Source of the DNA: Lujinxingia vulgaris
GTDB taxonomy: Bacteria; Myxococcota_A; Bradymonadia; Bradymonadales; Bradymonadaceae
Reading direction: 5' to 3'
NCBI RefSeq assembly: GCF_007997005.1
Contig: NZ_VOSL01000052.1
Coordinates: 59,323-123,322 of the forward strand
DNA length: 64,000 nucleotides
A model generated the notes under the pieces. It saw only the letters and a program-made list of their open reading frames with translations, did not search any database and was not told the origin of the DNA. Shown here piece after piece: positions 8,229 through 17,622 of the stretch. Made by a program: the position numbers and the translations under genes. Positions within the stretch are counted from its first letter, which is position 1. The number at the start of each line of letters is the position of its first letter.

Positions 8229-9332
8229 ATGACGCCAGTGTCTCGCGTAACCAGACGCCTCGCCACGTTGATGTTGACGATCTTCGCTCTGCAGTTTGGC
8301 TGCGGCGATGGCGAAGTGGGCGACGAAGTCGTCTATTTCCACATCTACAACGGCTACGCCGGAAGCGCTCAGATGAGCCTCTACGGCCCCACCGGCGCGC
8401 TGGTCAACTCGCTGCCTTTTGGTCAGTCGACCCTCGATGTCGGCAATGGCGAGCCGGTGGCCTTTGATCGCAGCATCCCGGGCAACTTCACCCTGCTGCT
8501 CGATGGCTCTCCCACCCCGATTGAGCTTCCGGCCGAGGCCTGGTCACTCTACCCCCATGAGACCGCCACGCTCTTTCTGATCCGCCGCCAGGGGCAGGGC
8601 GCGCTGTTGCAGATGTACCGCCACGTGCGCTCCATCTCCGAGGGCTGCCGCATCGTCTTCGGCAACGCCCTCTCCACCCCTTCGGCGAACCTGGGTCAAT
8701 ACAACTTCATGTCGGGCTTCCGCTTCGACGACGTCGCAATCGGGGGCTACCTCGCCAGCGATCCTCGCGGCGGCGCCTTCCTGACCGAAGTTCGCGACAA
8801 CCCCTACTTCTTTCTTGTTCGCTCCGAAGAAGAAGAGTCCGAAGGCGTGCTCATCCCTGTCTGGGTGGGCCGTGAAGGTACGGTGGACTTCCCCCGCGTC
8901 GACTTCCAGTCGGGCACCATTACCACAGACCCGCCCACCCTCGAGGTGATCACCTGCATCGCCGACGCCGGCGGCGACCCGGAAGCCGAGGCCGAGTGCC
9001 TGCTTCCCAAGTCCTACCAGGGCATCGTTTTCACCCCGGAAGTGGAAAGCACCTTTATCCACTACTACCCCGAGAACTTTGGGAACTCCGCCGGTGACTG
9101 CGCCGCCTCGTTCCGCATCTTCTCCGACTTTGGCAACATCTTCACCGGGGAGCACGCCAACGGCAGCTTCATCGACGGTGAAGTCAACGGCAGCGCCGGC
9201 GACCACCTCTTCTGGGTCCTCTACGGCTTCCCGGCCGGCGAGCCGGGCCCGCGAATCGCGCAGTGGTCGACCAGCGACGATGTCACCGCCGGCGGCTTCC
9301 AGCCCCTGCCTGACTACCCCTCGGCCCCCTGA
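8229..9332 (+). CDS. Lipoprotein, beta-rich, unknown function
   Basis: A 367-residue predicted lipoprotein. ATG at 8229 is chosen because GAGGG lies 5 bases upstream and it gives a compact signal (MTPVSRVTRRLATLML...) ending in LQFGC with lipid-modified Cys25. The mature part begins DGEVGDEVVYFHIYNGY and continues with alternating hydrophobic strands, suggesting one or two beta-sandwich domains. Four or more Cys in the second half (EGCR, ITCIADAGG, ECLLP, DCAASF) may form disulfides. The first 130 mature residues loosely recall DUF4397-type domains, but I would not assign that. A strong terminator follows, so the gene ends its unit. Confidence 0.75.
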   Translation: MTPVSRVTRRLATLMLTIFALQFGCGDGEVGDEVVYFHIYNGYAGSAQMSLYGPTGALVNSLPFGQSTLDVGNGEPVAFDRSIPGNFTLLLDGSPTPIELPAEAWSLYPHETATLFLIRRQGQGALLQMYRHVRSISEGCRIVFGNALSTPSANLGQYNFMSGFRFDDVAIGGYLASDPRGGAFLTEVRDNPYFFLVRSEEEESEGVLIPVWVGREGTVDFPRVDFQSGTITTDPPTLEVITCIADAGGDPEAEAECLLPKSYQGIVFTPEVESTFIHYYPENFGNSAGDCAASFRIFSDFGNIFTGEHANGSFIDGEVNGSAGDHLFWVLYGFPAGEPGPRIAQWSTSDDVTAGGFQPLPDYPSAP

Positions 9333-9354
9333 TCGCCACAAACGTTCGACCGAT

Positions 9355-9386
9355 GCCCCCTGACCTTGCGGTCAGGGGGCTTTTTT
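9355..9386 (+). terminator. Rho-independent terminator
   Basis: A perfect 11-bp stem (GCCCCCTGACC with GGTCAGGGGGC), TTGC loop, and six T at 9381-9386. It is 22 bp after the lipoprotein stop codon and separates that gene from the TadE-like locus. Confidence 0.95.
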
Positions 9387-9527
9387 GATTATATCTGCCT
9401 ATCACCGCTTTTCGAGCGACACACACCTCCTAGACAGGACCCGGGAGTTGAGGGGTAGACGCCTCACCTGTGTCACTCTGGCACACTCTCTCCGGTGAAT
9501 ACGGCGGCTCCTGACCGACCAGTCTAA

Positions 9528-9545
9528 CTGGCATATCGATTGCAA
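9528..9545 (+). promoter_or_regulatory. Sigma-54-type (-24/-12) promoter of the pseudopilin locus
   Basis: CTGGCATATCGATTGCAA has GG at 9530-9531 and GC at 9542-9543 with exactly 10 bases between, matching the TGGCA-N6-TTGCA pattern recognised by sigma-54. Transcription would start near 9554, about 36 bases before the ATG at 9590. Sigma-54 is known to drive type IV pilin expression in myxobacteria, so control of a pseudopilin locus by it is plausible. No enhancer site was identified upstream. Confidence 0.6.
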
Positions 9546-9589
9546 CTTGTGGTACCGTAAAGAATCTTCAACCGTTTCGGGAACAGGCC

Positions 9590-10630
9590 ATGTCCTACAC
9601 TCCAACACCTGCGGCTTCAGGCCAGGCGCGTCTGCTACTCAACGGCGCGCGTTTGTTGGTTCATCTTGGCGGTGTGGTTGGGGTGGCGCTGCTGATGGCG
9701 CTTCCCTTTGTCAGCCAACGCACCCTCTCGCTGGCTGCTCAGGCCAACGCCTCGGGTCTGCATGAGGCCATCTTCAACTTTGAGGCGCTCATCCATCTGG
9801 GCCTTGCCGCCTGTTTCTGGACGATGCTCGCGCTGACCTTTGCCTGGCTTCGCGAGACGCTGCGCCAACGCGCCGAGCAGCGGCCTGCCCTGACCCGAAA
9901 CATCGTGCGCGCCCGCGGCAACGTGATCCTCGAGACCCTGGTCGTCTTCCCGGTCTTCTTGCTGCTTGTCTTTGGTCTGGCGCAGTTCGCGGTGCTCAAC
10001 ATCGCCAGCATGCTCACGACCGTTGCCGCATTCCAGGCCACGCGCACCGTCTGGGTGTGGGAGCGCGAGCCCATTGGTCCCGATGATGTGGAGCGCAAGG
10101 CCGTGATTCAGGCCGCCACCGTCGTCGCTCCGGTCGTCCCGGGCGAATACGCCGCGCAGCCGTCGACCTCCTCGACCGAATACAGCCAGAACAGGGGCAT
10201 CTTTGTGGCCTCGCAGTTTCCCTGGCCCGTGGCCGACTCCGGCTACCAGGGGCGCGACATCGGCGATCGACTCGCCGATGAGATGGCCGGGCTCAACCCG
10301 CCGATCGACTTTGTCTCGGCCATTGATACCGCCGCCTACTCCCACCGCACGGTTCGCAAGCTGACCAGCGCCTACGGGGCGATCGACGTGAGCTTTCAGC
10401 AGGATACGTCCACTGGCAACAAGATCACGGTGACGACCACCTACCATCACCTCAACGCCTTTCCGCTGGTCGCCGGCCTCTTTGGTGAGAGCTACGAGCG
10501 CTCCGGCCGCACGGGGTACCACGTGCCCATCAAACGCGTGCTCTCGCTGGAGCGCCAGCGCCCCTCACCCAACCGCTCGCAGTTTCCCCGGGTGACCAAC
10601 AGTAACCTCGCTGCGCCTTACCTCTTCTAG
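9590..10630 (+). CDS. TadE-like membrane protein
   Basis: A 346-residue protein with three hydrophobic segments: about residues 22-45, 66-88 and 112-135. The third sits in RGNVILETLVVFPVFLLL, the pseudopilin-like TadE signature with Glu after a short polar stretch, followed by NIASMLTTVAAFQATRTVWVW. TadE/TadF-type pseudopilins belong to Flp/Tad secretion systems. Residues 150-346 form a polar exported domain. The two extra N-terminal membrane segments are unusual for TadE. First gene after the sigma-54-like promoter; 66 bp before the next gene. No TadA ATPase or TadB/C genes are in this window. Confidence 0.8.
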   Translation: MSYTPTPAASGQARLLLNGARLLVHLGGVVGVALLMALPFVSQRTLSLAAQANASGLHEAIFNFEALIHLGLAACFWTMLALTFAWLRETLRQRAEQRPALTRNIVRARGNVILETLVVFPVFLLLVFGLAQFAVLNIASMLTTVAAFQATRTVWVWEREPIGPDDVERKAVIQAATVVAPVVPGEYAAQPSTSSTEYSQNRGIFVASQFPWPVADSGYQGRDIGDRLADEMAGLNPPIDFVSAIDTAAYSHRTVRKLTSAYGAIDVSFQQDTSTGNKITVTTTYHHLNAFPLVAGLFGESYERSGRTGYHVPIKRVLSLERQRPSPNRSQFPRVTNSNLAAPYLF

Positions 10631-10696
10631 CCCCGGATAAGTCGCCCGCACGCATCATTCGCGAACCTCTCCGTGCTTCGTCTCTATGAGCTGACC

Positions 10697-12577
10697 ATGA
10701 TCAACCTCCCTCAAAAGCCATCCCCCCTGCTCCCGGGCGCACGCCGCCTGCACGAGCAAGAAGGGGGAGCTATCGCCATTCTCGCAATGGCAGGAGCCCT
10801 GATCCTTCTTTTGGCCAGTTGGACGGTTTACGACGCCGGCGCCTCGGCACAAAAGAAGATGGACGCCCAGATCGCCGCTGACACAGCGGCCCTGAGCCAG
10901 GCCACGATCAAAGCGCGATCCATGAACCTGATGGCCTACGCCAACGTCACCAAGCGCTCGGTCTGGGGCATTCACAGCCTCTACCCGGCTTACATGTACG
11001 CGGTGCCGCAGTGGATCCACGGCGACTACAACTTAGCCGGGCTCTCCCTGCAGGGCTTTCTGGGCATGGACAGCGTCTGCTCAACCTGCTTTCAGCTCTC
11101 GGGCGAAGACGGCAGCGACAACGCGCTGTGTAACCTGTGCAACTTCATGAACACCAACCGCTCGCTCTGGAAGAGCGTGGCCTGCCGCTACGACGACTAC
11201 GAGACGGCGTGCAGCGGGACCAACCCGGACTCCTGGGGCGACTTCTACCGCTTCTCGGGTCACGACCATAACACCGGGCCCCATGAGATGATGGAGCTCG
11301 ACCCGGGCTACGATTACCCCAAACTCGCCAACGACGATCTTCAGCAGAAGATGCTCGCCGGCGACAACATCTCCGACGGCCCGCCCTACACCTTCCGGGT
11401 TGGCGATGGCGATAGCTGGTCGACCTCGTTCTTTGGCAAAGACCTGATCGCCATCGACAACTACCAGCGCTACATCTTCGCCATCTCGCCATGGTGGGGC
11501 TGGACCGAGCAGTCGATGCGCGCTGTGCGCAACGGCGCCACCCTCTCCGGGAGCTTCCCGGCGCCGGCGGGCGTCCTGCCGGACAACGTCGAGAACATCA
11601 CCCAGTCGATCATCTCCCACTACTCCAGCGCCACACCGATCGCCGGCGATGGCACCTTCCACAACTACAGCAACTACGTCGACTCCCTGCCGGTACGTCC
11701 CGGCAAGATGGGCACGATGAGCTCGCACCTGAGATCTTCGGTCAACGCGGGCAACATCCTCAACATCGTCAAGTCCTGCCTCGACGGCGGCAACTGCCAG
11801 ACGGAGAACCCCTTCCTCTTTGAGCACCTGCTCAACATGGCGCGCTTCATCCTCTCCTCCGAAGGTACGGTGGTGGGCTTTAGCGGCCAGGGCATCCTGG
11901 AGCACGTCTCCAGCGTGGTGGTGAACCTCTTGGCCGGCACCCACGCCTTCCGCGACCGGGGCGTGGGCTTTACCTCCAACGCCATGGTTCGCGCGATGGG
12001 AGAGAACCGCATCGCCGCCGAGCCCTGGGAGCTTCGCCCCTTCCGAAACGCCGGCGAATGGCAGGTTCAGACCTCCAGCCTCGTGATGGCGATGGTCGCC
12101 GACTTCACCTCTTTTAATCTCCTGCAGGCCCGTCAGAAGTACGACATCGTCGGCGAAGACTACACCGGCATGGACGCCAAATCGGTGCGCTACCGTGAGC
12201 ACTTCTATGGGGAGAGTTTCGGCGACCGCCCCGCCCCGATCGATCCGACCTCCATCCTGGAGAAGAACACCTACCGGGCCTCATCCACCTGGGCGATGTC
12301 CCGCGCCGAGATCTTTCATACCGGCGCTGCCGGCCCCGATCTCTGGACGCCCTCCTGGAGCTCACGGATGCGTCCGATCGTGCTTGGCAGCGAGTGGGCC
12401 GACGCCCAGTACAACATGAACCAGGTCTATCACGACTCGCTCCCCTACATGGTGCTCTCGCGCAGCATCGGCGCCACCGGCGCCTGGCCGCTGACGCAGG
12501 TCGGCGTCGACCTGCTGCGCATGGAAGCCATCAGCAACGCGATGGGCCCCTCAACGATTGGAGGACTCGCCAAATGA
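10697..12577 (+). CDS. Tad-like (TadG-type) protein with large exported domain
   Basis: A 626-residue protein. After about 22 residues comes EGGAIAILAMAGALILLLAS, a single membrane segment of the Tad/TadG type, then a helical stretch QKKMDAQIAADTAALSQAT that is typical just after the membrane span in this family. The remaining 550 residues are a large exported domain with Cys-rich patches (SVCSTCFQL, ALCNLCNF) and many aromatic residues. ATG at 10697 follows GAG 6 bases upstream; a GTG 24 bases earlier has no ribosome site. The stop overlaps the next start (ATGA at 12574-12577), so the two are translationally coupled. Confidence 0.8.
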   Translation: MINLPQKPSPLLPGARRLHEQEGGAIAILAMAGALILLLASWTVYDAGASAQKKMDAQIAADTAALSQATIKARSMNLMAYANVTKRSVWGIHSLYPAYMYAVPQWIHGDYNLAGLSLQGFLGMDSVCSTCFQLSGEDGSDNALCNLCNFMNTNRSLWKSVACRYDDYETACSGTNPDSWGDFYRFSGHDHNTGPHEMMELDPGYDYPKLANDDLQQKMLAGDNISDGPPYTFRVGDGDSWSTSFFGKDLIAIDNYQRYIFAISPWWGWTEQSMRAVRNGATLSGSFPAPAGVLPDNVENITQSIISHYSSATPIAGDGTFHNYSNYVDSLPVRPGKMGTMSSHLRSSVNAGNILNIVKSCLDGGNCQTENPFLFEHLLNMARFILSSEGTVVGFSGQGILEHVSSVVVNLLAGTHAFRDRGVGFTSNAMVRAMGENRIAAEPWELRPFRNAGEWQVQTSSLVMAMVADFTSFNLLQARQKYDIVGEDYTGMDAKSVRYREHFYGESFGDRPAPIDPTSILEKNTYRASSTWAMSRAEIFHTGAAGPDLWTPSWSSRMRPIVLGSEWADAQYNMNQVYHDSLPYMVLSRSIGATGAWPLTQVGVDLLRMEAISNAMGPSTIGGLAK

Positions 12578-13548
12578 ACCGACGACTCCTTCAACGTATC
12601 AAGGGTCTGGGACGCGACGAACATGGCGTCGCCATGACCGAGTTCGTGATGTTTTTGCCGGTCTTCGTCCTGATTTTCATCGGCATCTTCGAGCTGGGGC
12701 GAGTCTACGACGGCTCGCTGCGGGCACGCGGCATGGCCTTTGTGCACACCGTCGAGAAGTTCCGCAGCGTTCAGGACACCTCGTTTAAAGACGCGATCAC
12801 CTCCAACGGACCGGCGCGCTGGGCGGCCACGCCGGTGGGCGCATCGATCGACAGCACCTCCCAGCTCTTTCGCACCCCGCCCAATCAGCGCGCAGGCATC
12901 CGTGAGGTGGTTGCGCGCCGCGAAGCGCAGGCCTTCTCGCAGACCGAGGGTCTGGGACAGCACGGCAGCCTCGGTGAGGCGCTCGGGCGCGTACGCCTTG
13001 TGCAGGCCGCCGGTGTGGAGCTGCTCGGCGTCGATCACATCATCAACGATGACCTGACCACCTTCTTCGGCGACTCCCCCCTGGCGCTGGAGCTCTTTGA
13101 TGACCGGCCCCAGAACGCGGTCTCCTCCTCGATGGAGACCTCCGGGATCATGGGCCAGCTGGGCGCGCGCGCCAACCAGATGATCAACTCCGCCGGTGCC
13201 CGAAGCGCCATCGGCGCCAACGTGCGCTACGGAACCCTCACCGGCCGCTTCGACAGCACTGTGCCCATCAATAGCCTGGGCGATGTCGAGGTCAGCGCCT
13301 GGTACAGCGTGCTCGCGCCGACCTACACCCACGAAGACGACCGCAAAAACGGTCAGATGTCCGCGATCGCCAGCCGCATCACCTTTGAGGGCCAGAACTT
13401 CAAGCCCTACCAGGCGATCATGCGCTACAACACCACCCCTGAGCTTCCCATCCTGCCCTCGGAGTACGAGGTCCCCAACCCGGTTGAAGAGGAACCCGAC
13501 GACTTCTTCAGCGAGCCTCTCAACTACGGCGACGACTTCTACCCCTGA
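12574..13548 (+). CDS. TadE family pseudopilin-like protein
   Basis: A 324-residue protein with the TadE signature near the N-terminus: DEHGVAMTEFVMFLPVFV, where Glu follows the short basic leader, then a membrane span (about 23-43) and LGRVYDGSLRARG. The exported remainder lacks Cys and ends in an acidic, Pro-rich tail (NPVEEEPDDFFSEP). The start is the ATG of an ATGA overlap with the upstream gene, with GGAGG 9 bases before it. Like its neighbours it probably belongs to a Tad-like surface assembly or secretion structure. Confidence 0.85.
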   Translation: MNRRLLQRIKGLGRDEHGVAMTEFVMFLPVFVLIFIGIFELGRVYDGSLRARGMAFVHTVEKFRSVQDTSFKDAITSNGPARWAATPVGASIDSTSQLFRTPPNQRAGIREVVARREAQAFSQTEGLGQHGSLGEALGRVRLVQAAGVELLGVDHIINDDLTTFFGDSPLALELFDDRPQNAVSSSMETSGIMGQLGARANQMINSAGARSAIGANVRYGTLTGRFDSTVPINSLGDVEVSAWYSVLAPTYTHEDDRKNGQMSAIASRITFEGQNFKPYQAIMRYNTTPELPILPSEYEVPNPVEEEPDDFFSEPLNYGDDFYP

Positions 13549-13578
13549 TCGGCGTTCGCGCGCCAAGGCTTTGGACTT

Positions 13579-14586
13579 ATGAACACCGCCAACATCACAA
13601 AGGCATGTACCAACCTCGCGAAGACGGCCGTTGCCGGCGCGTTGATCGCCTCGGTGGCGTGGGCCGTAGGGGTCTTTGAGGTCGACGGCAGCGTCCAGGA
13701 GAGCCACGCCGATCTCTTCGATCTTCGCTCGCTCAACACCCAGGATCCGGTGGAGACCTTCGCCCGCGAGCTTGAAGCCCTGGGCCACCCCGAGCCGCGC
13801 ACCTACGAGATCAACGGCAACATCACCTACTTCTCCGTGCGCACCACCGATGAGAGCCCCACCCGCGTACTTGAGACCTATCAAAAGCGCTTTAAGCAGG
13901 CGCGCCTCAACGATCGCGTCTACACCGAGCTTCGCGATGAGGAGAATGAGGCCCGCCTGGTCACCGCCCTGACCGGCGGCCTGGTCCCCCACGCCATCGA
14001 GCCCACTCACGTCACGATGGGCGGCATGATCACCCGCGGAAAAGCCCGAAACGCCGAGGAGGTCCGTCGCGACTTCTTCGCCGCCCAGGATCCCAACCTC
14101 TTCTTCCGCGGCCACCGTTGGATCGAGGCCTTCCGGGAGCCGGATGATGAGAAGACCACGGTCATCGCCAGCTGGAGCGACGACGCCTTCCTCTATGGCC
14201 GTATGCACCCCACCGAGCTTCGGGTCGGCTACGGTGCCGGCGCCGACGACAAAGTCCCGGCCTGCCCCGGTTGCGTTCGCATCAATCGGATGCGCGACTT
14301 AACCCATGGCGAGCGCTTTCTCTACGAGAGCAACGTCTACGTCACCAACCACAGCCCGGCGCAGATCGTCGACTTCTACAAGCGCTCGATGCGCTCGCGC
14401 GGCTGGAGTGAGCACCCCAACAACGACATCTTCTTCGAGGTCCAGTCGGTCGTGGACTTCGAGGGGCGCGACGCCGACGTGATCGCGTTTAAGCGTCAGG
14501 ATCGCATCGTCAAACTTGTGATCTACCAGAAAGAAGCGAGCACCTACGTGCACGCTGCCATGACCCCGGACACCGACCCGGAGTAG
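13579..14586 (+). CDS. Membrane-anchored protein of the pseudopilin locus, unknown
   Basis: A 335-residue protein with one N-terminal hydrophobic segment (about residues 16-31, KTAVAGALIASVAWAVG), giving either a signal anchor or an uncleaved signal peptide. The body contains two similar-looking halves: LETYQKRFKQARLNDRVY near residue 95 and IVDFYKRSMRSRGW near 260, both resembling a strand-helix unit found around envelope-stress and secretion proteins. CPGC (near 232) could be a redox or disulfide pair. It starts 30 bp after the TadE-like gene and most likely belongs to the same operon. I do not recognise a family. Confidence 0.75.
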   Translation: MNTANITKACTNLAKTAVAGALIASVAWAVGVFEVDGSVQESHADLFDLRSLNTQDPVETFARELEALGHPEPRTYEINGNITYFSVRTTDESPTRVLETYQKRFKQARLNDRVYTELRDEENEARLVTALTGGLVPHAIEPTHVTMGGMITRGKARNAEEVRRDFFAAQDPNLFFRGHRWIEAFREPDDEKTTVIASWSDDAFLYGRMHPTELRVGYGAGADDKVPACPGCVRINRMRDLTHGERFLYESNVYVTNHSPAQIVDFYKRSMRSRGWSEHPNNDIFFEVQSVVDFEGRDADVIAFKRQDRIVKLVIYQKEASTYVHAAMTPDTDPE

Positions 14587-14665
14587 CGTCACCGACCTCG
14601 CACGATGAGCCCGCTAACTACGATGGAATGTGCACCACCAGATGGATACACGGAGAGGAGACCCC

Positions 14666-17530
14666 ATGAATCGGCTGCCTGATCAAAAGCAACGTAGCTG
14701 GAACCCAACAGCGTGGATAACGCTGGTTGGCCTCAGTCTAATGCTGAGTTTCGCAAGCGCGTGTGGCGAGGCCGCCGCCCCCCTGGAGGTCACCGACGAT
14801 CCCGAAGCGATCCATCAGGGCTTTGAAGCGCTCAACCACGGCCCGCGCTACTTTGAGGCACCCGACGGCCCCTTCTTCAACGATCCGGGGCTGATCGTGG
14901 TCAACCCCGACCCGCTGGAGCGCGAGCCGCTGATCCTCTCGGCTGAAGCGTACTGGCTGGCCGACTCCGATGTGGCCGCCTCGACCGTCGATGAAGACAC
15001 CATCCGCTTCCCGCGTGACGGCTACGAGCACATGCGCGGCTACCGCCCCGGTCATGTGGTGCTCTCGCGTACCGCGGTGTTCCGTCGCTTCATCGAGCAC
15101 GTCGAGCTGACCGAGCGCGAGATCATCTGGCACACCCGCGACGCCGACCTCGAGGAGGTCGTGATTCACGGGGAGTTCCACATGGATCTGCTCCCGGGCA
15201 CCACGCTCCCCGAAGACTTCGACATCGTCGACACCTACCTCTACCCGGATTTTGAGGCTCAGAAACACGACCTCTACGAGCGCCGCCTGGTGATGTACGA
15301 CATCAACAAGCGCGTGCAGATGCAGCAATCCGGCGAGCGCGAGAACTGCGAGCTGAGCACCTGCGACATCCCCTGCAACGACTGGCAGAGCGAAGCCGCC
15401 GCCGATGAGACCTTCGACGCGGCCTCGGCCTGCATGGACTGGGTCCGCGACAACCGCTCGGTCTATGCCGACGACGAGTCCGGCCCGCTGCTCTGCCCCG
15501 AGAGCCTCTCCGATGAACAATGCGCAGGCGTGGTCTGCTCTGACATGTGCGAGCTCGACGACGGTGGCGACGAAGACGACGAAGTCTCCGCTCCCGATCC
15601 CTCCAACGATCCGGGCAACGTGGGCGAAGGCCCCGGCGGCGAGCCGGTCAAGCGTGGTGTGGGCTTTACCTTCTGCCTCAACCCCTACGAAGCCGGCGAA
15701 GTCGAAGGCGCTCCCGATATCGACCCCGACGAGCTCTGCGACCTGACCATCGAGCTCACCGATCCCTTCACCTTCGGTGGCGAGCAGAGCGGTGAGTTCG
15801 GAAACGGCAACGGCACCTGGACGGCCAGCTGGCAGTTCACCCTCATCCCGCGCCTGCAGGTCAGCGTCGGTGTGAAAGCCGGCATCAAGCTCAAGATCTG
15901 GAAGCCCGGCCTCAAAGCCTACGCAGGCATCTACGCCGGCTTTGGCTTCGGTGCCACCGTGACGCTCGAGGCGCAGCTGGCCCTTCAGTACAACTGGAGC
16001 AAGCACTTCGAGGTGCCGATCATCAAGAACTTCGTGGTCGTCTTCGTGCCGCTTAGCGTCTACGCCTACGCTCGCCTCAACGTGAACTTCCGACTGAGCC
16101 TGGAGGGGATGCTGCGCTACGACTACTACCGCACCAGCGTCAACTACCTCTGCGTCAACATCTGCGTGGGCGGCTGCCCCCTCTTCCGAATCTACGCCTC
16201 GCGCTACGCCAACGGGGAGTGGAAAGGCAGCTCCGACGGGATGAGCAAATGCAGCCTCCCCAGCCCTAATGACCTGGGGTTGAGCAACAACATCGACGGC
16301 CAGTTCACCGCCGAGATCGATGCTGAGGCCACACTAAGTGCGGGTCTGGATATCGGTATCGGTGCGCGCATCGGGCCGGATCTCAACATCGGCAACTTCA
16401 ACGTCGGCCTGACCCCGCCGGGTAAATACAACATCTATGTCCAACCCCTGGAGCTCTCGCTGCAGGCCGGTATCCGCATCTCCCCGCCCCTTTGTAACTA
16501 CTTTGTGGGCCTGTACCTGGGCGGCTCGGCCGGCGCAGGCATCAAGATCCCGATCGTCGGTTGGAAGGAGTTCCGCGTGCGTATCTACGGTCCGATCAAG
16601 CTCTTCGGCGTCGATGGCACGCTCGACGGTGGCGTCTTCGACATGATCGGTTGCGGCTACTTCGAGCCTTCGGAGCCCTACGAAGTCGTGCGCAGCGGCT
16701 GCTCCAACGATGAGCAGTGCATGGACGATGCCCCGGCCGGCGAGAGCTCCCGCTGCTTCCAGCGCGAGTGCGTCAAGCATGACAATGTGCGCGTGAGCCT
16801 GGGCTGGCTGGCCGAGGTCGACCTCGACCTCTACATCACCAAGCCCGATGACTCGCTGGTGCAAAACCGCATGACGCAACCCAACCTCTTTGACCGCCGC
16901 GACTGCGGGGATACCTGCACCAGCGAGGCTCAGGGCGCTCCCTACATCGAGAACTTCACCTTCCCCAACGACGTGGAAGGCGAATGGATCGCCTGGGTCG
17001 TGCTCAATGAGGCGGCTGAGAACGCCGACATCAACGACATCCTCTACACCCTGGAGGTGGAGTTCGGTGAGGGCGTGATGCGTCAGACGGTCGAGGGCAG
17101 CATCATCCGCGACCAGGCCGACCAGTCGGTCTTCCGCTTCGCGATCTGCAGCCCCAACGCCACCACCCCGCGCTGCCAGGCGCAGGGCGGCGGTATCTCG
17201 GATCTGCCCGTCGGCAGCGACGATGACGTGGTCTTCCCCATCGAAGACCCCGCTCTTCCCGGCGTCGAGCCGGGCTGCGAGCCCGACACCCAGGAGTCGT
17301 TGTGCGCCGAGTATCACACCGGTCCGGACTGCAACTTCTACCAGCTCACCGATAGCTGCGGTGGCCAGCGCAGTATCGCCTGCGGCTGTGAGCTTCGTGC
17401 ACAAAACTGCCGCTCCGACAGCCAGTGCGATGAGGGCCAGGTCTGCTGCCAGAACAGCGGCATCTGCCTCACTCCGCCGGCCAACGGTGAAGGTGCCGTG
17501 CGCCTCTGCATGCAGCTCGAAGCCTACTGA
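14666..17530 (+). CDS. Large Cys-rich lipoprotein with beta-rich core
   Basis: A 954-residue predicted lipoprotein (lipobox ASAC, Cys33). ATG at 14666 is preceded by GAGGAG with 5 bases. Parts in order: an N-terminal domain (about 75-180) also found in the next gene; a Cys-rich and acidic linker (220-330); a long alternating beta region rich in Gly and aromatic residues (390-670), with phrases like SVGVKAGIKLKIW and LSAGLDIGIGARIG that suggest a barrel or beta-solenoid; a domain near 705-840 beginning VSLGWLAEVDLDLYITKPD, like DUF2135/YfaP-type modules; and a Cys-rich tail with a DSCGGQRSIACGC repeat unit. Likely displayed on the outer membrane. Function unknown. Confidence 0.8.
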   Translation: MNRLPDQKQRSWNPTAWITLVGLSLMLSFASACGEAAAPLEVTDDPEAIHQGFEALNHGPRYFEAPDGPFFNDPGLIVVNPDPLEREPLILSAEAYWLADSDVAASTVDEDTIRFPRDGYEHMRGYRPGHVVLSRTAVFRRFIEHVELTEREIIWHTRDADLEEVVIHGEFHMDLLPGTTLPEDFDIVDTYLYPDFEAQKHDLYERRLVMYDINKRVQMQQSGERENCELSTCDIPCNDWQSEAAADETFDAASACMDWVRDNRSVYADDESGPLLCPESLSDEQCAGVVCSDMCELDDGGDEDDEVSAPDPSNDPGNVGEGPGGEPVKRGVGFTFCLNPYEAGEVEGAPDIDPDELCDLTIELTDPFTFGGEQSGEFGNGNGTWTASWQFTLIPRLQVSVGVKAGIKLKIWKPGLKAYAGIYAGFGFGATVTLEAQLALQYNWSKHFEVPIIKNFVVVFVPLSVYAYARLNVNFRLSLEGMLRYDYYRTSVNYLCVNICVGGCPLFRIYASRYANGEWKGSSDGMSKCSLPSPNDLGLSNNIDGQFTAEIDAEATLSAGLDIGIGARIGPDLNIGNFNVGLTPPGKYNIYVQPLELSLQAGIRISPPLCNYFVGLYLGGSAGAGIKIPIVGWKEFRVRIYGPIKLFGVDGTLDGGVFDMIGCGYFEPSEPYEVVRSGCSNDEQCMDDAPAGESSRCFQRECVKHDNVRVSLGWLAEVDLDLYITKPDDSLVQNRMTQPNLFDRRDCGDTCTSEAQGAPYIENFTFPNDVEGEWIAWVVLNEAAENADINDILYTLEVEFGEGVMRQTVEGSIIRDQADQSVFRFAICSPNATTPRCQAQGGGISDLPVGSDDDVVFPIEDPALPGVEPGCEPDTQESLCAEYHTGPDCNFYQLTDSCGGQRSIACGCELRAQNCRSDSQCDEGQVCCQNSGICLTPPANGEGAVRLCMQLEAY

Positions 17531-17543
17531 GTCGGCCTCATTT

Positions 17544-17563
17544 CGCGCCGGAGCCCCGGCGCG
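17544..17563 (+). terminator. GC hairpin between two large lipoprotein genes
   Basis: A perfect 8-bp stem (CGCGCCGG and CCGGCGCG) with a 4-base loop lies 13 bp after the stop codon. No T run follows, so termination would be weak or factor-assisted. Confidence 0.35.
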
Positions 17564-17622
17564 GAGTCATCCACGCTCGGCCCGCCCTGTTACGCCACTC
17601 CGCCTGCTTCGGAGTTTTGACG

